Source: Nannochloris sp. 'desiccata'
Taxonomy: Eukaryota > Chlorophyta > Trebouxiophyceae > Chlorellales > Chlorellaceae
Length of the DNA stretch: 64,000 bases
NCBI GenBank assembly: GCA_019044685.2
Contig: JAGTXX020000006.1
Span: 2,127,501-2,191,500 of the forward strand
Direction: 5' to 3'
Shown: positions 33,588-44,274 of the stretch, piece by piece
Numbering within the stretch: position 1 is the first letter of the stretch
Layout of the letters: the number at the start of each line of letters is the position of its first letter
Notes under the pieces: generated by a model
Told to the model about the DNA's origin: nothing
Seen by the model: the letters and a program-made list of their open reading frames with translations, nothing else
The model's database searches: none
Translations under genes and position numbers: made by a program

Positions 33588-34098
33588 TTATTTATTTATT
33601 TGTTTGTTTGTGTATATACATTGAAGAAAGCAGGAAAATGAATCCTTTGTCGTGAACTACATGAAGATAATCTGGTCTTCTTCTTTCGTAAAAATTTTGG
33701 AAATTCTCTTGAGAACCAATACCATCAAGTGTTTTACAGATGAAGAATAAGCAGAGTGTATAGTGTACACATGGTGCATATATGTAGACAGAGAAAATTG
33801 GAGAATTTAGTTCATGCAAACATTGCCACTGAGATAAAAACATCGACGTAAGAAAGAAAAAAGGAAACGAATATTTCAGGAAATTAGTAAACAGATTGAG
33901 GTCATATTCAAGATAACAAATTATATAGTCGGAAGCTCTAGTAGTAGAGATGGGGCTGTATATCATTCAACCATGCGTTCATGCAAAGTAAAGCAAGGTA
34001 TTGGTTCATTGTATGCAAAATACTCAAAATTTGGTATGATAGTGGAGAAATACAGACATTTTTGATTTACCCGCCGCAATTTTTATATTTAATGGTTT
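33588..34098. other. Convergent 3' intergenic region
   Basis: AT-rich, no gene or repeat seen. It begins with short TTTG/TTTA runs after the stop codon of the BtuF-like gene. Confidence 0.45.
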
Positions 34099-35526
34099 TT
34101 ACCCACCATGTGCCTTGGCCACTTGATCCATCACTAAAATAAAATACGCAGCAGCAATAGAAGCACTATACGCTAAACCTAACCCTGCGCTTCTCCGAGC
34201 TGCCCTCCGTGCCAACCTCTCGGTCTGTTTCTTATAACTTTGACCAGTCAACCTTTCTTCCTCGCTGGGATAGATAGGATTCCCGTCAACATCGAAGAAA
34301 CGACCAAGACGAAATGGAGCACTAGCAAACCGTGTTAACGCTCTAAAGACAGTTAAATACCGAATATGTTGTCCAGATAAACCACGTGCTACTGTACATC
34401 GGATTCTCGGCACTAAAAATGCAGCCACCGTTTCGGGGTGTTCACATAGAATATCAAAAGCTCGTTTATTTTCAAGGGTAGCGCCTTCTAACAGCAAGTC
34501 GGTTAAGACCATACCTGGTGAGAAGTTGTGGATGCCGATTTTGGTTCCAACAGCATCGATGTCAGCAGCTTCATGCTGCATACTTTTACACAGCTGTAAG
34601 AGACCTGCCTTCGTGGCGCCATACGCAGCATAATTGGGAGTTGCCATGCCGTCAGAGCCTGCACCTTCTGTATTGAATATATGATACTGACGGCGACCAG
34701 GGGAAGAAGGCTGAGAAGCCATTACTTTCATTGCTGCTTTCATAGCCAGCAAACTGCCGAGCAAATTCGTTTTCACCACTTGCTGAATAGCTTCATCGGA
34801 TTGTTCAATAAGTGGCTTGAAACTGCCACTATACCCTGCATTATTAATCCACACATCGACAATACCAAGCTGGGAGGCAGCTTCTTCAGCTAGATGAGCT
34901 ACGCTGGTAGAATCTGAGACGTCACAGGCAATGGCAATGATATTCGAAAGCGGGACACCAGTTTCACGAGAAAGCTGCTGTGCTGCAGCAGTAGCGTCAG
35001 TTTGTGAACGGGAAGCGATGAGGACACGGTCTCCTGCACGTAGGAACTCGCGAGCGAGGGCCTTTCCGATACCCTTGGTCCCACCGGTGATGACGATAGA
35101 CAGACTTTTCTCAGGTTGGCGCCAAGTGTACTGAAGGCCTGCTTTGTTGAGCACTACATACCCTGCTCCAAGCGTGCCTCCGAGAACAATCGGCAGCCAG
35201 TAAGGAGAATCACTAGAAGAAAGTTGCAGACTCAAGTTGACTGCAGTAGAGAGGAGAAGACTGGAGAAGGCGACAAGCGCAATTGGCTTGTGTGCACCTT
35301 GGAGCTTCTCAGGGTCGGCATAGATGTAGGGGAAGGCCTTCAAACGTTGCTTCGTTGAGTTCTCGATTCTTCTTGGCTGAGAATCAACGTTATTAGGTTT
35401 TAAAGTGGCCAGAATTGGTGAGACGGTTCTGCGCCTTGGTGCTGCCAAGTAAGGCCTGGCTGTAGACAATGTTAGGGGGGGCTTGTGAGCACATAAGCGG
35501 CTTGCATGAGGTGTGCTAAGCCGCAT
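34099..35526 (-). CDS. Chlorophyll b reductase, NYC1/NOL type (SDR)
   Basis: A single-exon protein of 475 residues. The ATG at 35526 is used; an in-frame GTG lies two codons earlier. The N-terminal 55 residues (MRLSTPHASRLCAHKPPL) are a chloroplast transit peptide. Two membrane helices follow (ALVAFSSLLLSTAVNLSL and LPIVLGGTLGAGYVVL). The short-chain dehydrogenase domain has the NADPH-binding TGGTKGIG, the structural NNAG, and the catalytic Tyr/Lys in YAAYGATKAG. FNTEGAGSDG before the Tyr is characteristic of the NYC1/NOL group, which reduces chlorophyll b to 7-hydroxymethyl chlorophyll a during light-harvesting complex breakdown. A C-terminal helix anchors it in the thylakoid. Confidence 0.88.
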   Translation of the reverse strand: MRLSTPHASRLCAHKPPLTLSTARPYLAAPRRRTVSPILATLKPNNVDSQPRRIENSTKQRLKAFPYIYADPEKLQGAHKPIALVAFSSLLLSTAVNLSLQLSSSDSPYWLPIVLGGTLGAGYVVLNKAGLQYTWRQPEKSLSIVITGGTKGIGKALAREFLRAGDRVLIASRSQTDATAAAQQLSRETGVPLSNIIAIACDVSDSTSVAHLAEEAASQLGIVDVWINNAGYSGSFKPLIEQSDEAIQQVVKTNLLGSLLAMKAAMKVMASQPSSPGRRQYHIFNTEGAGSDGMATPNYAAYGATKAGLLQLCKSMQHEAADIDAVGTKIGIHNFSPGMVLTDLLLEGATLENKRAFDILCEHPETVAAFLVPRIRCTVARGLSGQHIRYLTVFRALTRFASAPFRLGRFFDVDGNPIYPSEEERLTGQSYKKQTERLARRAARRSAGLGLAYSASIAAAYFILVMDQVAKAHGG

Positions 35527-35932
35527 TGTCACTAAAGATGCTACCGCGACAGAAAGCCGAGAGTTTTAGGAGAACAAATTTGAGTGGTGAGGAATCTGGT
35601 TGAGTTGAAGCTCAATCTGGCACGTAAACAGGTACTTGGCAGCTTGCGTCTCGCAGCTGGTATCTCGAGATGTAAGAGAATTATCAATGTAAAGTCTCGT
35701 GAAAATCTTGTCATTTAGAGCAGAATTATGTGCAGAACAACTTGCAAAGCAGCTGCGCTCCAGCTGGGACATTGCTGCTCTCTTCAACGGAAGCTACAGG
35801 GGGGAAATGGAGCTAAAGAATAAATGCCTACGTCCCAAAATATACCTTGACAAGCTTGAACAAGTGCAGCGTAGTATCTTGCCTTGAAAATAATTTAATT
35901 GTTTTTAGATCACTTTGCATCTGTTCAAAGGA
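35527..35932. other. Intergenic region with possible alternative first exon of the UBA gene
   Basis: A frame at 35807-35863 (MELKNKCLRPKIYLDKLEQ) could splice through a 45-base intron to 35909 and add 27 residues to the next gene. This is plausible by frame but unsupported by homology. Confidence 0.35.
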
Positions 35933-36723
35933 ATGTACCCTCAAATAAATCTTGCTGGGGGCTTTACCAACCCGACTCCGGTTAACACAATAGCAGCTCC
36001 TTCTGGTGTGCCTGATTTCCCTGCCCCTGGCTCCCCTACTGATCCCTCTACTTCGCTTCTCCGGGTGGTCGTAGCCGAGAAATTTAGGGTAGCACCACCT
36101 GTGCGTTAAAGCTTTTAGTTTTTACTTTAATTGCCATTAGATGAGAACAATATCAGCAGCGTTTGGCTTCGATATGGCTGTTTTCATCATTCCTTTGCAA
36201 TTTTAATATCTTTTACTCCAGGTTCCTGCCCCGCCATCAGCCTCAGGGACACTCCCTGGAGCCACAGCAGCTGCAGCAGGAGGGAGTGGACCATCTTTGA
36301 ATTTCGACTATGAGAAACAGACTCTTAGAGAATTAGAAGCTCCTAGAAATCTAGATTCGACCATAACAGTAAGTATTTATATAAAACAATTTCTTCTGCT
36401 TCCCCGTCAACAAGACAATCTTAATATTCTCTTCAATTTCTCTAATCTAACCGAAATTTCAGGGCAATGACAACTTAAGAAAGGACGAGCGATGTGAAGC
36501 CTTAATATCACATTGCTGCTCTTCTGGCTATTCTAGAGAAGAAGCAATCTTGGCCTTGTCGGTAGCTCTTGCAATTGCTGGGCCTCGAGCTGATGGAGCT
36601 ACTCTAGCGCAAGCAGCAGGCAGTGTTCGACAAATGATAGGAATGGGATATGCAAAACAAGACGCTGTAGGTGCTTTAGTAGCGAAAAATGGAAATCTAC
36701 AAGCAGCGGTGGAGATGTTTTGA
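35933..36723 (+). CDS. UBA-domain protein
   Basis: Three exons, 35933-36100, 36222-36368 and 36463-36723, give 191 residues. The order is a Pro/Gly-rich start (MYPQINLAGGFTNPTPVN), a short conserved strand RVVVAEKFRVAPPVP, a helix SLNFDYEKQTLRELEAP and a C-terminal UBA domain (SVRQMIGMGYAKQDAVGAL ... NLQAAVEMF). The MGY loop and the terminal helix are the ubiquitin-binding surface. A second, UBA-like segment precedes it (HCCSSGYSREEAILALSVA). The layout resembles a plant family of small UBA proteins with unknown role. The start is the first good Met, but an upstream exon may add residues. Confidence 0.75.
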
Positions 36724-36867
36724 AAATTATTGTATTGACGGTGAATGAAAGATCGTTTCCTCTTCTTTGATATTTGTTGTAGCTGCTGGAACTGCACACT
36801 ATGTTTTACAATACTTAACAATCATCAAATAATAGTGCAGTAATGTAGAAAGTTTTTAAGCAATTAT

Positions 36868-37440
36868 CTATTGCCTGTTTTCTAATTCCGCCTCCACTAT
36901 TGCTTCCCACCTCTTGATAGCTGCTATATCCTTGTCTGAGACACAACAGACCTCGCATCCTAATTTATTCAACATTAGCAATTCTGCCACTTTATTCGCC
37001 ACATCAAAAGGTCCTACAAAACATTCCCGAAAATTAAAAACAAGGAGTTCCGCCCCAAGACCGAGCACAACATCCCCAACTTCAGTTTCAACTCCTTCTT
37101 GCCTGACCTCCATATAAGCACGGGCTGCAGCTTGTCCAAGCTCCCTATGAACTTCTAATGGTGTCCACTCATCATCCAACCAGCAGCGAATCATTCCAGA
37201 GATCCAGAGGCTCTCAATCTCAATATCATCGACGGAATTTAAAGCTGGGAGCGTCGCTGCAGGCACAGGCGCGATGTCATCTAATGATCTGGCACGAGTT
37301 AAATCTATAGATCTCTTCTGTGGGGAGCGTTGAGTGTAGAGTGGTTTCCAAGTGCGCAGACAAGGGAGAGGTTTGAAATTTAATTTCACATGTGATCTGC
37401 TTGCAGGATGCGCTGCAAAAGTGCACTGTAAACTGCCCAT
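36868..37440 (-). CDS. Conserved plastid-targeted protein of unknown function
   Basis: A single-exon protein of 190 residues starting at the ATG at 37440 (MGSLQCTFAAHPASRSHVKL); the frame extends upstream only from a TTG. The first 45 residues are basic and Ser/Pro-rich with no acids, as in a transit peptide. The mature part is acidic and helical: LWISGMIRCWLDDEWTPLEV, HRELGQAAARAYMEVRQEG, and FVGPFDVANKVAELLM. This looks like a conserved soluble domain, but I cannot name the family. It is divergent with the DUF952 gene across 188 bases. Confidence 0.65.
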   Translation of the reverse strand: MGSLQCTFAAHPASRSHVKLNFKPLPCLRTWKPLYTQRSPQKRSIDLTRARSLDDIAPVPAATLPALNSVDDIEIESLWISGMIRCWLDDEWTPLEVHRELGQAAARAYMEVRQEGVETEVGDVVLGLGAELLVFNFRECFVGPFDVANKVAELLMLNKLGCEVCCVSDKDIAAIKRWEAIVEAELENRQ

Positions 37441-37628
37441 CTTCAAGTTGTTATCCTTTAGTATGTTGTGGAATTGTACTTGGCACAAATTAAACGGAAT
37501 TGGAGGCTGTTGAAGTGATTGAAGAAGACAGCAGGCAAAGCAAAGAATTTGACTATATTATACTGTATAACATGCTCTGTAAATGGCGACACATATTGTT
37601 CAAATACTATTCATTTCACATTTGCAAT

Positions 37629-38146
37629 ATGTCCCAGTATATGTTCCACATGTGCTCTGCGGACACATGGACCTCGTTAAAGCAATCATCTACTCCCTAT
37701 TACCCGCCCACATATGAAGCAGACGGCTTCATTCACCTTACTGCTGATCCTTCCCTTCTTCTGCAAGTAGGAAACCATTTCTATAAAGGAGATCCTGGTA
37801 AATGGACCCTCCTCGTCATTGATAGCAGCAAACTGACTTCAGAGGTGGGTTCTCCTTCCCTGCTCACCGACTCCACAAACTCTATTTTTTTATTTCCAAC
37901 ATAAGATCTTAAATTTGCACTATTCTTACCCTATTGTTTCATAATATGTAGGTAAAGTTTGAACCGGCTGCCTCTGTAGGCGAGAGACCTTCCCACGGAC
38001 TCACTTCTAGGAAGACAGATGAACCGCTCTTCCCTCATCTCTATGGCACAATCGATTTTGAATCAATCATAGAAGAACTTGATATAAAGAGAGGAGACGA
38101 TGGTACATTCCTAAGTATTAATGATATTGAAAAGTACTGTAAATAA
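37629..38146 (+). CDS. DUF952 family protein
   Basis: Two exons, 37629-37844 and 37952-38146, give 136 residues. The start MSQYMFHMCSADTW is taken because it aligns the domain with its usual beginning; other Met codons lie upstream without homology. Family words are DGFIHLTADPSLLL, FYKGDPGKWTLLVID and, after the splice, VKFEPAA and FPHLYGTIDFESI. DUF952 proteins are small cytosolic proteins of bacteria and eukaryotes, distantly like ADP-ribosyl-binding folds; the reaction is not established. Confidence 0.85.
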
Positions 38147-38205
38147 GTAATGTAATTTGTAAACCTTAAATTGAAGGGCACATAATAAAAAATAAATAAA
38201 AAATA

Positions 38206-39546
38206 TCACGTGTCACAAACCGGGTGGGACGTGCCCAGCAGCTGCACCAGCATGGATTCTACTGCATTCCAATCTTTGAACTTCAATGCTTTAGCTAGCT
38301 CGCCTTGTGAATCGGCAAAATCATCAACCTCTTTTCCTACGATAATCTCTACTCTGCTATCTTGATACATGCCGTCCAAAGCTTGAAGAAGTACTCCACT
38401 GCCATCACCGTCACCGCTTCCCTGCTCAGTCGTACTGCTATTCCTATGCACTTTTTGATGGCTGGATCCAATTGAAATTAGAACCCATTTGTCTTTTTCT
38501 ATTCTAAATATCCCTTTCAATCGAAGGATATGAGGCAGTGCAGCTGCAGCAAACTTTTCTAGATCAATTGCATTAAAGATGTCCTCTATACAAAATATCC
38601 AGCCGCAGGTGGCGGTGCCTCCAGGGCCAGAAACAAGATCTTTTCTTACCGGATGTCCATGTCTAGGTATGGTCTCTTCCTCTAGCGTTGTTTCACTGCT
38701 AGGGTCATTGGTAAGCCACACTTTTTTTCTTTCCCCTACCTGTCTAGACTTACCGCCGCCCTGCACATCTAAAAAGAGGCCATCAGAAACGAGAGAAGAG
38801 ATCTGCTCTTCTACCTGATCTTTCTTTTCATTCACATTTTTATTAACAGAAGAAGCTAGTTTTGCTTTTGCTTCTTCTAATGCTACGCCCAGATCTTTAA
38901 AATTAATCTCTGAGGTGGTAGTTATTAATATTTTAGCTGGCCTGGGTTGCAAAGCCAATGCCCAAGTAATAAAGTCATCTTGCTGTTGCCGGCTGCAAAT
39001 ATCTGCTTTCGTACCAATTAAAACGTCAGCTAGAGCCACTTGTGCCAGAAAACTACTGCCTTCTTCCTCAAAATTCTCTGAAGAATTAAAAGTACACAAA
39101 TCAACGAGGCAAATAATGGGCTGGAGGCTGAGAGATGAGGCCAAGTGAGGTCCTTGGAGCATCTCTAACAAGGCTTTTGGATGGGCTAGCCCACTCGGTT
39201 CAATGATAAGACGGTCTGGTTTTGAATTTCGTATGAGCTGTACAAGTGATGCAGAGGTTACTGAGGATAATGTGCAGCACAGGCACCCTCCGCCAAGCAT
39301 TTTTATCTTGACTCCGCCGACGGTGGGAGCAGCGGAGTTGTCGTCACCATTGGGATTGCTGGTTTTTGCACCTGACAGAAGAGCTTGATCTATTCCGACC
39401 GCGCCAGCCTCGTTTACTAAAACAGCCCATACCTCATCCTTGGGTTTGGTGGCTATTAGGCGTAGAATTAAAGAGGTTTTGCCACTAGCAAGTTGGCCAC
39501 CGATCATTTGGCATTTGATAGGTAATCGCAACTGGCGCGAAGCCAT
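38206..39546 (-). CDS. CobW/P47K family G3E GTPase (metal chaperone)
   Basis: A single-exon protein of 446 residues. The Walker A loop is GQLASGKTSL near residue 18. The metal-binding CxCC motif is GGGCLCCTL near 88. Switch and base-binding regions are IEPSGLAHPKAL and LIGTKADIC (GTKAD in place of NKxD). The CobW C-terminal domain is near 310-420. COG0523 proteins use GTP to move zinc or cobalt into target enzymes. Subfamily and metal cannot be decided; no His-rich loop is present. A Lys/Glu-rich stretch of about 70 residues separates the two domains, longer than usual. Confidence 0.9.
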   Translation of the reverse strand: MASRQLRLPIKCQMIGGQLASGKTSLILRLIATKPKDEVWAVLVNEAGAVGIDQALLSGAKTSNPNGDDNSAAPTVGGVKIKMLGGGCLCCTLSSVTSASLVQLIRNSKPDRLIIEPSGLAHPKALLEMLQGPHLASSLSLQPIICLVDLCTFNSSENFEEEGSSFLAQVALADVLIGTKADICSRQQQDDFITWALALQPRPAKILITTTSEINFKDLGVALEEAKAKLASSVNKNVNEKKDQVEEQISSLVSDGLFLDVQGGGKSRQVGERKKVWLTNDPSSETTLEEETIPRHGHPVRKDLVSGPGGTATCGWIFCIEDIFNAIDLEKFAAAALPHILRLKGIFRIEKDKWVLISIGSSHQKVHRNSSTTEQGSGDGDGSGVLLQALDGMYQDSRVEIIVGKEVDDFADSQGELAKALKFKDWNAVESMLVQLLGTSHPVCDT

Positions 39547-39753
39547 GACGCTCTGTGCCGGCTCTATCTAGTTGGAAAATATACGATCAACCCTTGGAAT
39601 TATAAATGCGCGTCTCTTAATGCCTAATGATGATAAAGATCGAGCTGCAAAAGAAACTTTTCTTCCATCGGTTTTCCTAGGACCAGGTGTCGATAAAGGA
39701 TGCCTCCTCTACCTTGCTCGCAATATTTATTTATTTTTGAACCCCGGAATAAT

Positions 39754-41227
39754 ATGGAGACTGCGGGATCACAAGGAGCTCCACTGGCGAAGCGGAAAAT
39801 AGCATTCTGTGTTGCCAAGTGGGCAGACACGTCTACAGTGCTCTCGTGGGCATGGCTGCGGCAATATTTTTTCAATGTAAGTTTTGTTAGTAGTATAAGA
39901 ACGGGTGTCGAACGGGTGCCTTATTATTTGAGGCTGTCATACCACCACTTTTTCAAAACATAAATCTGATCTCAGCATTCTCTGATTTTTTCCTTCGCAG
40001 CGTGAGACGGATGAGCTCATCATATTCCACACTGGGAAATCCTCCAACTGGAAAGCCGGAGGTCCCCTTGGTGCGGACCTTGACTCAGCTCTACAGCACT
40101 ACCCACATCAAGTTGTCACCGTCAGCGGAACTTTACAAAGCAGCATTTCAAAACTCGTCAAAGCAGTAGGCATCGATGTTGTTGTTCTAGGCGAAGATTT
40201 CCCACGACAAAGTGGATTCCAAATCGGATCTGTTAGCGATTGGGTGCGAGCGAATATTACATGTCCGTATATTATAATCAGAGCATCTGCCGTGAGAAAT
40301 GATAAGCTTCGCCTGGCATCTCGATCACAAATGGACACAATATCTTCCCCAGGAAGACCTCTCCCTGACGCTCTCTCCCCAAAATCTGCACCTGGACGTA
40401 AAGTAGCGATTGCATACTCTTCTTATTCAGTAGGCGTGCATCTCATGGAGTTGGCTAAGCAATTGGTGCTGTTACCTCAAGACGAAATTTTCGTCGTTCA
40501 TTGCTTTACTGGAGAAAAATACAACGTTATGAAGCAAACAAAATCTTTATTACTACGTACAATTACTCTGGGATTGGCAGATTCTTCTTCTGGATCAGCA
40601 GCAGCGGCGGCATCAGCTGGTGGTGGTGGACCTGCAGATGAGCTGGATCGTCAAAGGACATTGGGAAGAAGAACTTCCCTAGATGAAGTAACGGAGGAAA
40701 GTTCATTAGAGTTCGGCGCCAAGGAGCTTGCTGGCTGGGAAAACCTTCACTTGGGGGTAGTTTTACGAGGCGATCCTCGTACTGCATTAACCACATTCTG
40801 CGAGTCTGAAGGTATCGAGTTGCTGGTCATCAGTACACGTATAGCAGGCTTCATTAGAAAAACATTGACGGGTGGATCCGTGAGCGGGTATTTAATTGAT
40901 AAAGCTCCTTGTCCTTGCTTGGTAGCGCCAATGAAATTGAATATTGGAAGCGAAGAGGAGGAAGGACCATTGAGTTCGTCTGCAAGTGGAGATCATGTGG
41001 AATGGGCTCCTGTTGTTAGCGGTGGTGGTGGTCGTCGTAATACTAGCGGTGGTGGCACTATAGGGACTTCCCCGGAGAGTCCCTTATCGGCACCACAGCA
41101 ACAGATTTTGAATGTGGAGATGTTGCAAGCGCAAATAGCAGAAAAGGACAAGTTGATTGAAGTCCTTCGGGATGAAGTGGCCAAACTGAGACTTGCTGCA
41201 GCAGAGAATAGTATCAGAGGTGCCTGA
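39754..41227 (+). CDS. Tandem universal-stress-protein (USP) domain protein
   Basis: Two exons, 39754-39876 and 40001-41227, give 449 residues. USP-like unit 1 covers about 14-150 (RKIAFCVAKWADTSTVLSW ... VVVLGEDFPRQSG ... CPYIIIRA). Unit 2 covers about 180-345 (GRKVAIAYSSYSVGVHLMEL ... LLVISTRIAGFIRKTLTGG, SVSGYLIDKAPCPCLVAP). The TGGSVSGYLIDKAPCP word is close to the ATP-binding G-x2-G-x9-GS/T pattern. A Ser/Gly/Ala loop interrupts unit 2. The last 40 residues (ILNVEMLQAQIAEKDKLIEV) form a coiled coil, unusual for the family. USP proteins respond to stress in many organisms; the role here is not known. Confidence 0.8.
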
Positions 41228-42020
41228 ATACGGTTCTTTTTGTTTTGGCAAGTCAGGTCTTCAAAGTTTTTGAACTCAATTTATATTTGAAATACTTGAT
41301 CGTTTGTCGGTTTTCTTTTTATAAACAAAATTACATGCTACTCGCATTGTGCTGCATCTTTTCTGTACTCATTCTTCATCTACATCTTCTTTGTAAAACA
41401 TAGATTATGATGCAATTGTAAGCAGACGGTATAGTGTGATTGTATTTTCCTTATTTTGCAACTATTATTGTGCCTAAGTCTGCGGGGCAGGTTCAACCTG
41501 CGGTTGACAAAAAAATGAAGTCTCTTCGGGCAAATGCGATTCTTCGATCGTAACTTCAGCAAATTAAGTAGGTACCATGTCAGAAGATACTAGCCTTATA
41601 GCGTTTATTAAAGGTCAAGGAGCTCTCTCGTCACGCAGCTGCCGATGAACTTCATTCTTAATTCGGCCAGCGACCACAAGTTCACAACCACTCGTCCCAC
41701 TGCCTCAATTCCACACCCTCGGTCACCTCTTTATTTCATAATCTCATTCCATCAATTGGTGTTTGGCATTCTTTTTAGGTCAGAAGGCCTTCAAGGTCAA
41801 GACGCTGTGGTAATACAAACCTCAAACTTGAAATATAATCTGTGTCCTAGGAACACAAGATGCAGCTCGTGAACAAAAGTTCTTCCACACTTAGGAGCCC
41901 CAAGGTCAGGAGTTGGCTTATTTATAGATACTTAATCGACGACAGCACTGTTTAAGTGAGGAACATCACCGATTTTTTAAATGTGAAATCCTTACAAAAT
42001 TCTCAAAATTGTTCTTGCAG
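41228..42020. other. Intergenic region and 5' intron of the methyltransferase gene
   Basis: The ATG at 42021 follows directly on a TTCTTGCAG acceptor, so the gene almost certainly has a 5' UTR exon and intron in this space. No coding frame of interest is present. Confidence 0.5.
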
Positions 42021-43589
42021 ATGGCTGCCTGCCGCGCTGCTTTCGCTGCTCGTCGCAGCACTTCCCGCGTCGGTTACCATCGCAGTGCCCCAGTTCGTGC
42101 TCTCCTTGAGGATGTTGTCACTTACAGTGAAGATCTTAAAACAGAGGCTCTCGCTAACCTTTCTGCCACCACTCAAACCATGCCTCCTTCCCAGACCCCT
42201 GGTGCAGCAGATCGTCAGCGTTTCCGTCTTCACTGGAGTGTAGACATGTGGCGTGATTTTAACCCACGCAACTGGCTGGACGCTATTGATAACGAGGCTG
42301 CCCCAGTGTCAGAACGTCTCCGTGCCTTTGCCGACACTGTAGCCAACGCTGTCTCCACTTCTGGGGTATTTTCTTCCATTCAAGCCGCTCAATATTGGGC
42401 GTACCATGTCGCTCGTTCTAGTTTCTTCGCCGCTCAAGCTATCGCTGGCCTTGCTGTAGCGCGTGCCACTGCTGGACGGGACCTTTCGCCTGACAGTGCC
42501 CTCACCCGCTTTGAGCAAATAGCGCGGAATGGTTGGCAAGGCCCTCTTGCTGAAGCTTTCCTCGCGTATTACCAAGACTATGAAAGCATTAAAGAGGGCA
42601 AATACGGCATGCCTTGGGACGGCGTCTCTTTAACTCACCGTCAATTTAATCCTTTATACATCGCTCGCCGCGCCATCGCCTTTGTCAGCGAAGCCTCTGA
42701 CACCTTACGTCGCCGTGATCGTGGCACTCCTGATGAAGTCTGGATTAAATCTGCCTTTTTACCAGACTATTACCAAAGTACTTTCCACTACCAAAGCGAC
42801 GGGTGGATGAGTACTCGTAGTGCTGACGTGTACGAGACCAGTACTGAGGTATTATTCGTAGGCAGACAAGATTCTATGCAAAGATCAACTCTTGTTCCCA
42901 TGTCCGAGTTCATGGCTGGCAAAGATGCTTCCCAGATTAAAGCACTTGAGATCGCTGCAGGCACTGGTCGGTTTGCCACTTTTGTGAAGGACAACTACCC
43001 CTTGATGGATCTGACGGTGTCAGATTTGAGTCCATATTACCTCCAGGCTGCTAGAAATAACATGAAATATTGGAAACGTCAACGCGCTTCTGAATTAACT
43101 CTTTCTGGGGTTGACGGGAACGGCACTTCTTTCATGCAAGGAGCTGCTGAAGCCCTTCCTGTTGTTGATGCGTCTTTTGACCTTGTATACAGTGTATATC
43201 TCTTCCATGAGTTACCTGAAGATATTAGACGCAAGGCTGTTAAGGAAATGGCACGTGTAGTCAAGCCTGGGGGTATGGTTATCTTAACTGACTCTGTTCA
43301 ATTGGGAGATCGCCCCGCCTATGATGCCACCCTCGGCGGGTTTGGAAAATTCAATGAGCCATATTACGAGAACTATTTAACCACTGATTTAGGTGCTATC
43401 TTTGAAGAAGCTGGGTTAGAATGTGATATGAAGGTGATGAGTTCTACTACCAAGTCTTTAAGTTTTAAAAAGCCTCTTGAAATTCCTTTGGATGCTGCTT
43501 CCAAGACTGAAGCGGAGGAAATGAAGGGGGAAGAAGGGGTGGTAATAACGGTTGAATCTGCTAAAGAAGGCGATCCCATGATGAATTAA
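42021..43589 (+). CDS. SAM-dependent methyltransferase, likely organelle-targeted
   Basis: A protein of 522 residues. The first 40 residues (MAACRAAFAARRSTSRVGYH) are an Arg/Ala/Ser-rich organelle presequence. An N-terminal helical domain of about 250 residues precedes the methyltransferase fold. The SAM-binding motif I is ALEIAAGTGRFATFV near 310, with the acidic end of strand 2 in TVSDLSPYYLQAA, motif II at FDLVYSVYLFHELP and motif III at VKPGGMVILTD. This is the UbiE/methyltransferase-11 type. The large N-terminal domain has no family I recognise. Substrate unknown; similar plastid proteins exist in plants without assigned reactions. Confidence 0.8.
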   Translation: MAACRAAFAARRSTSRVGYHRSAPVRALLEDVVTYSEDLKTEALANLSATTQTMPPSQTPGAADRQRFRLHWSVDMWRDFNPRNWLDAIDNEAAPVSERLRAFADTVANAVSTSGVFSSIQAAQYWAYHVARSSFFAAQAIAGLAVARATAGRDLSPDSALTRFEQIARNGWQGPLAEAFLAYYQDYESIKEGKYGMPWDGVSLTHRQFNPLYIARRAIAFVSEASDTLRRRDRGTPDEVWIKSAFLPDYYQSTFHYQSDGWMSTRSADVYETSTEVLFVGRQDSMQRSTLVPMSEFMAGKDASQIKALEIAAGTGRFATFVKDNYPLMDLTVSDLSPYYLQAARNNMKYWKRQRASELTLSGVDGNGTSFMQGAAEALPVVDASFDLVYSVYLFHELPEDIRRKAVKEMARVVKPGGMVILTDSVQLGDRPAYDATLGGFGKFNEPYYENYLTTDLGAIFEEAGLECDMKVMSSTTKSLSFKKPLEIPLDAASKTEAEEMKGEEGVVITVESAKEGDPMMN

Positions 43590-44274
43590 GAAGGATAACA
43601 ATTAAATATGCTTGTCTTTAGTTGTTGTCAAATTAATAAGAAAGTTCAATCCAAGTATCAACCAAACCGGTCTCATTCTCCTCCAAAGTCCTTTTCTTTA
43701 TTTTTTCTTTAATCACTACTTTCTAACGATTCTTTTGGGTCTTCCTGTGTGACCGATACTATCTCTGTTAATGTTTTTACCCTCATGACCTTTTAAATGT
43801 GTTTTTTTGGCGTGCTAGCGAACAAGATAAAGTAGGACTGGTCTTGCCACCATACCCGCATTCCTTCTGTAATTTCATTTGCATATAAATCTGATAAGAG
43901 CACAGATTGATTGAGGCCAGGACGTCAGAATATGCAGCAAGGACGTTCAGGGAACAAGGACCTTCAGTGAGTTGAATTCTGTTGTACAGGGGCTAGTGAG
44001 CTCACCTGCCGGCGGGGAAGAAAACTTGAGCGTCTGATTAGAAATATAATTTTATTCTGAAAGAGATTCTCTCACTCGCATTTGCCATATATCATTGATC
44101 TTTAATAGTACTGACAATTGACCCATGCAAATTGCAAGCAAACCTGTCAACGCTGTGTGATTATAGTTTAAAAACTTGCAGCAATCTTGTTTTTCTCACT
44201 AGGTTGATGACGCGTGCAGCACAAATCTTATCATTGCCCATGCTTCGCTAGATACATTCTGAAAAGAGATTACG
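43590..44274. other. Intergenic region, no gene called
   Basis: AT-rich between two plus-strand genes. A GC-richer stretch at 43905-44030 carries repeated GGACGT words (AGGACGTCAG, AGGACGTTCA). No gene is seen. Confidence 0.4.
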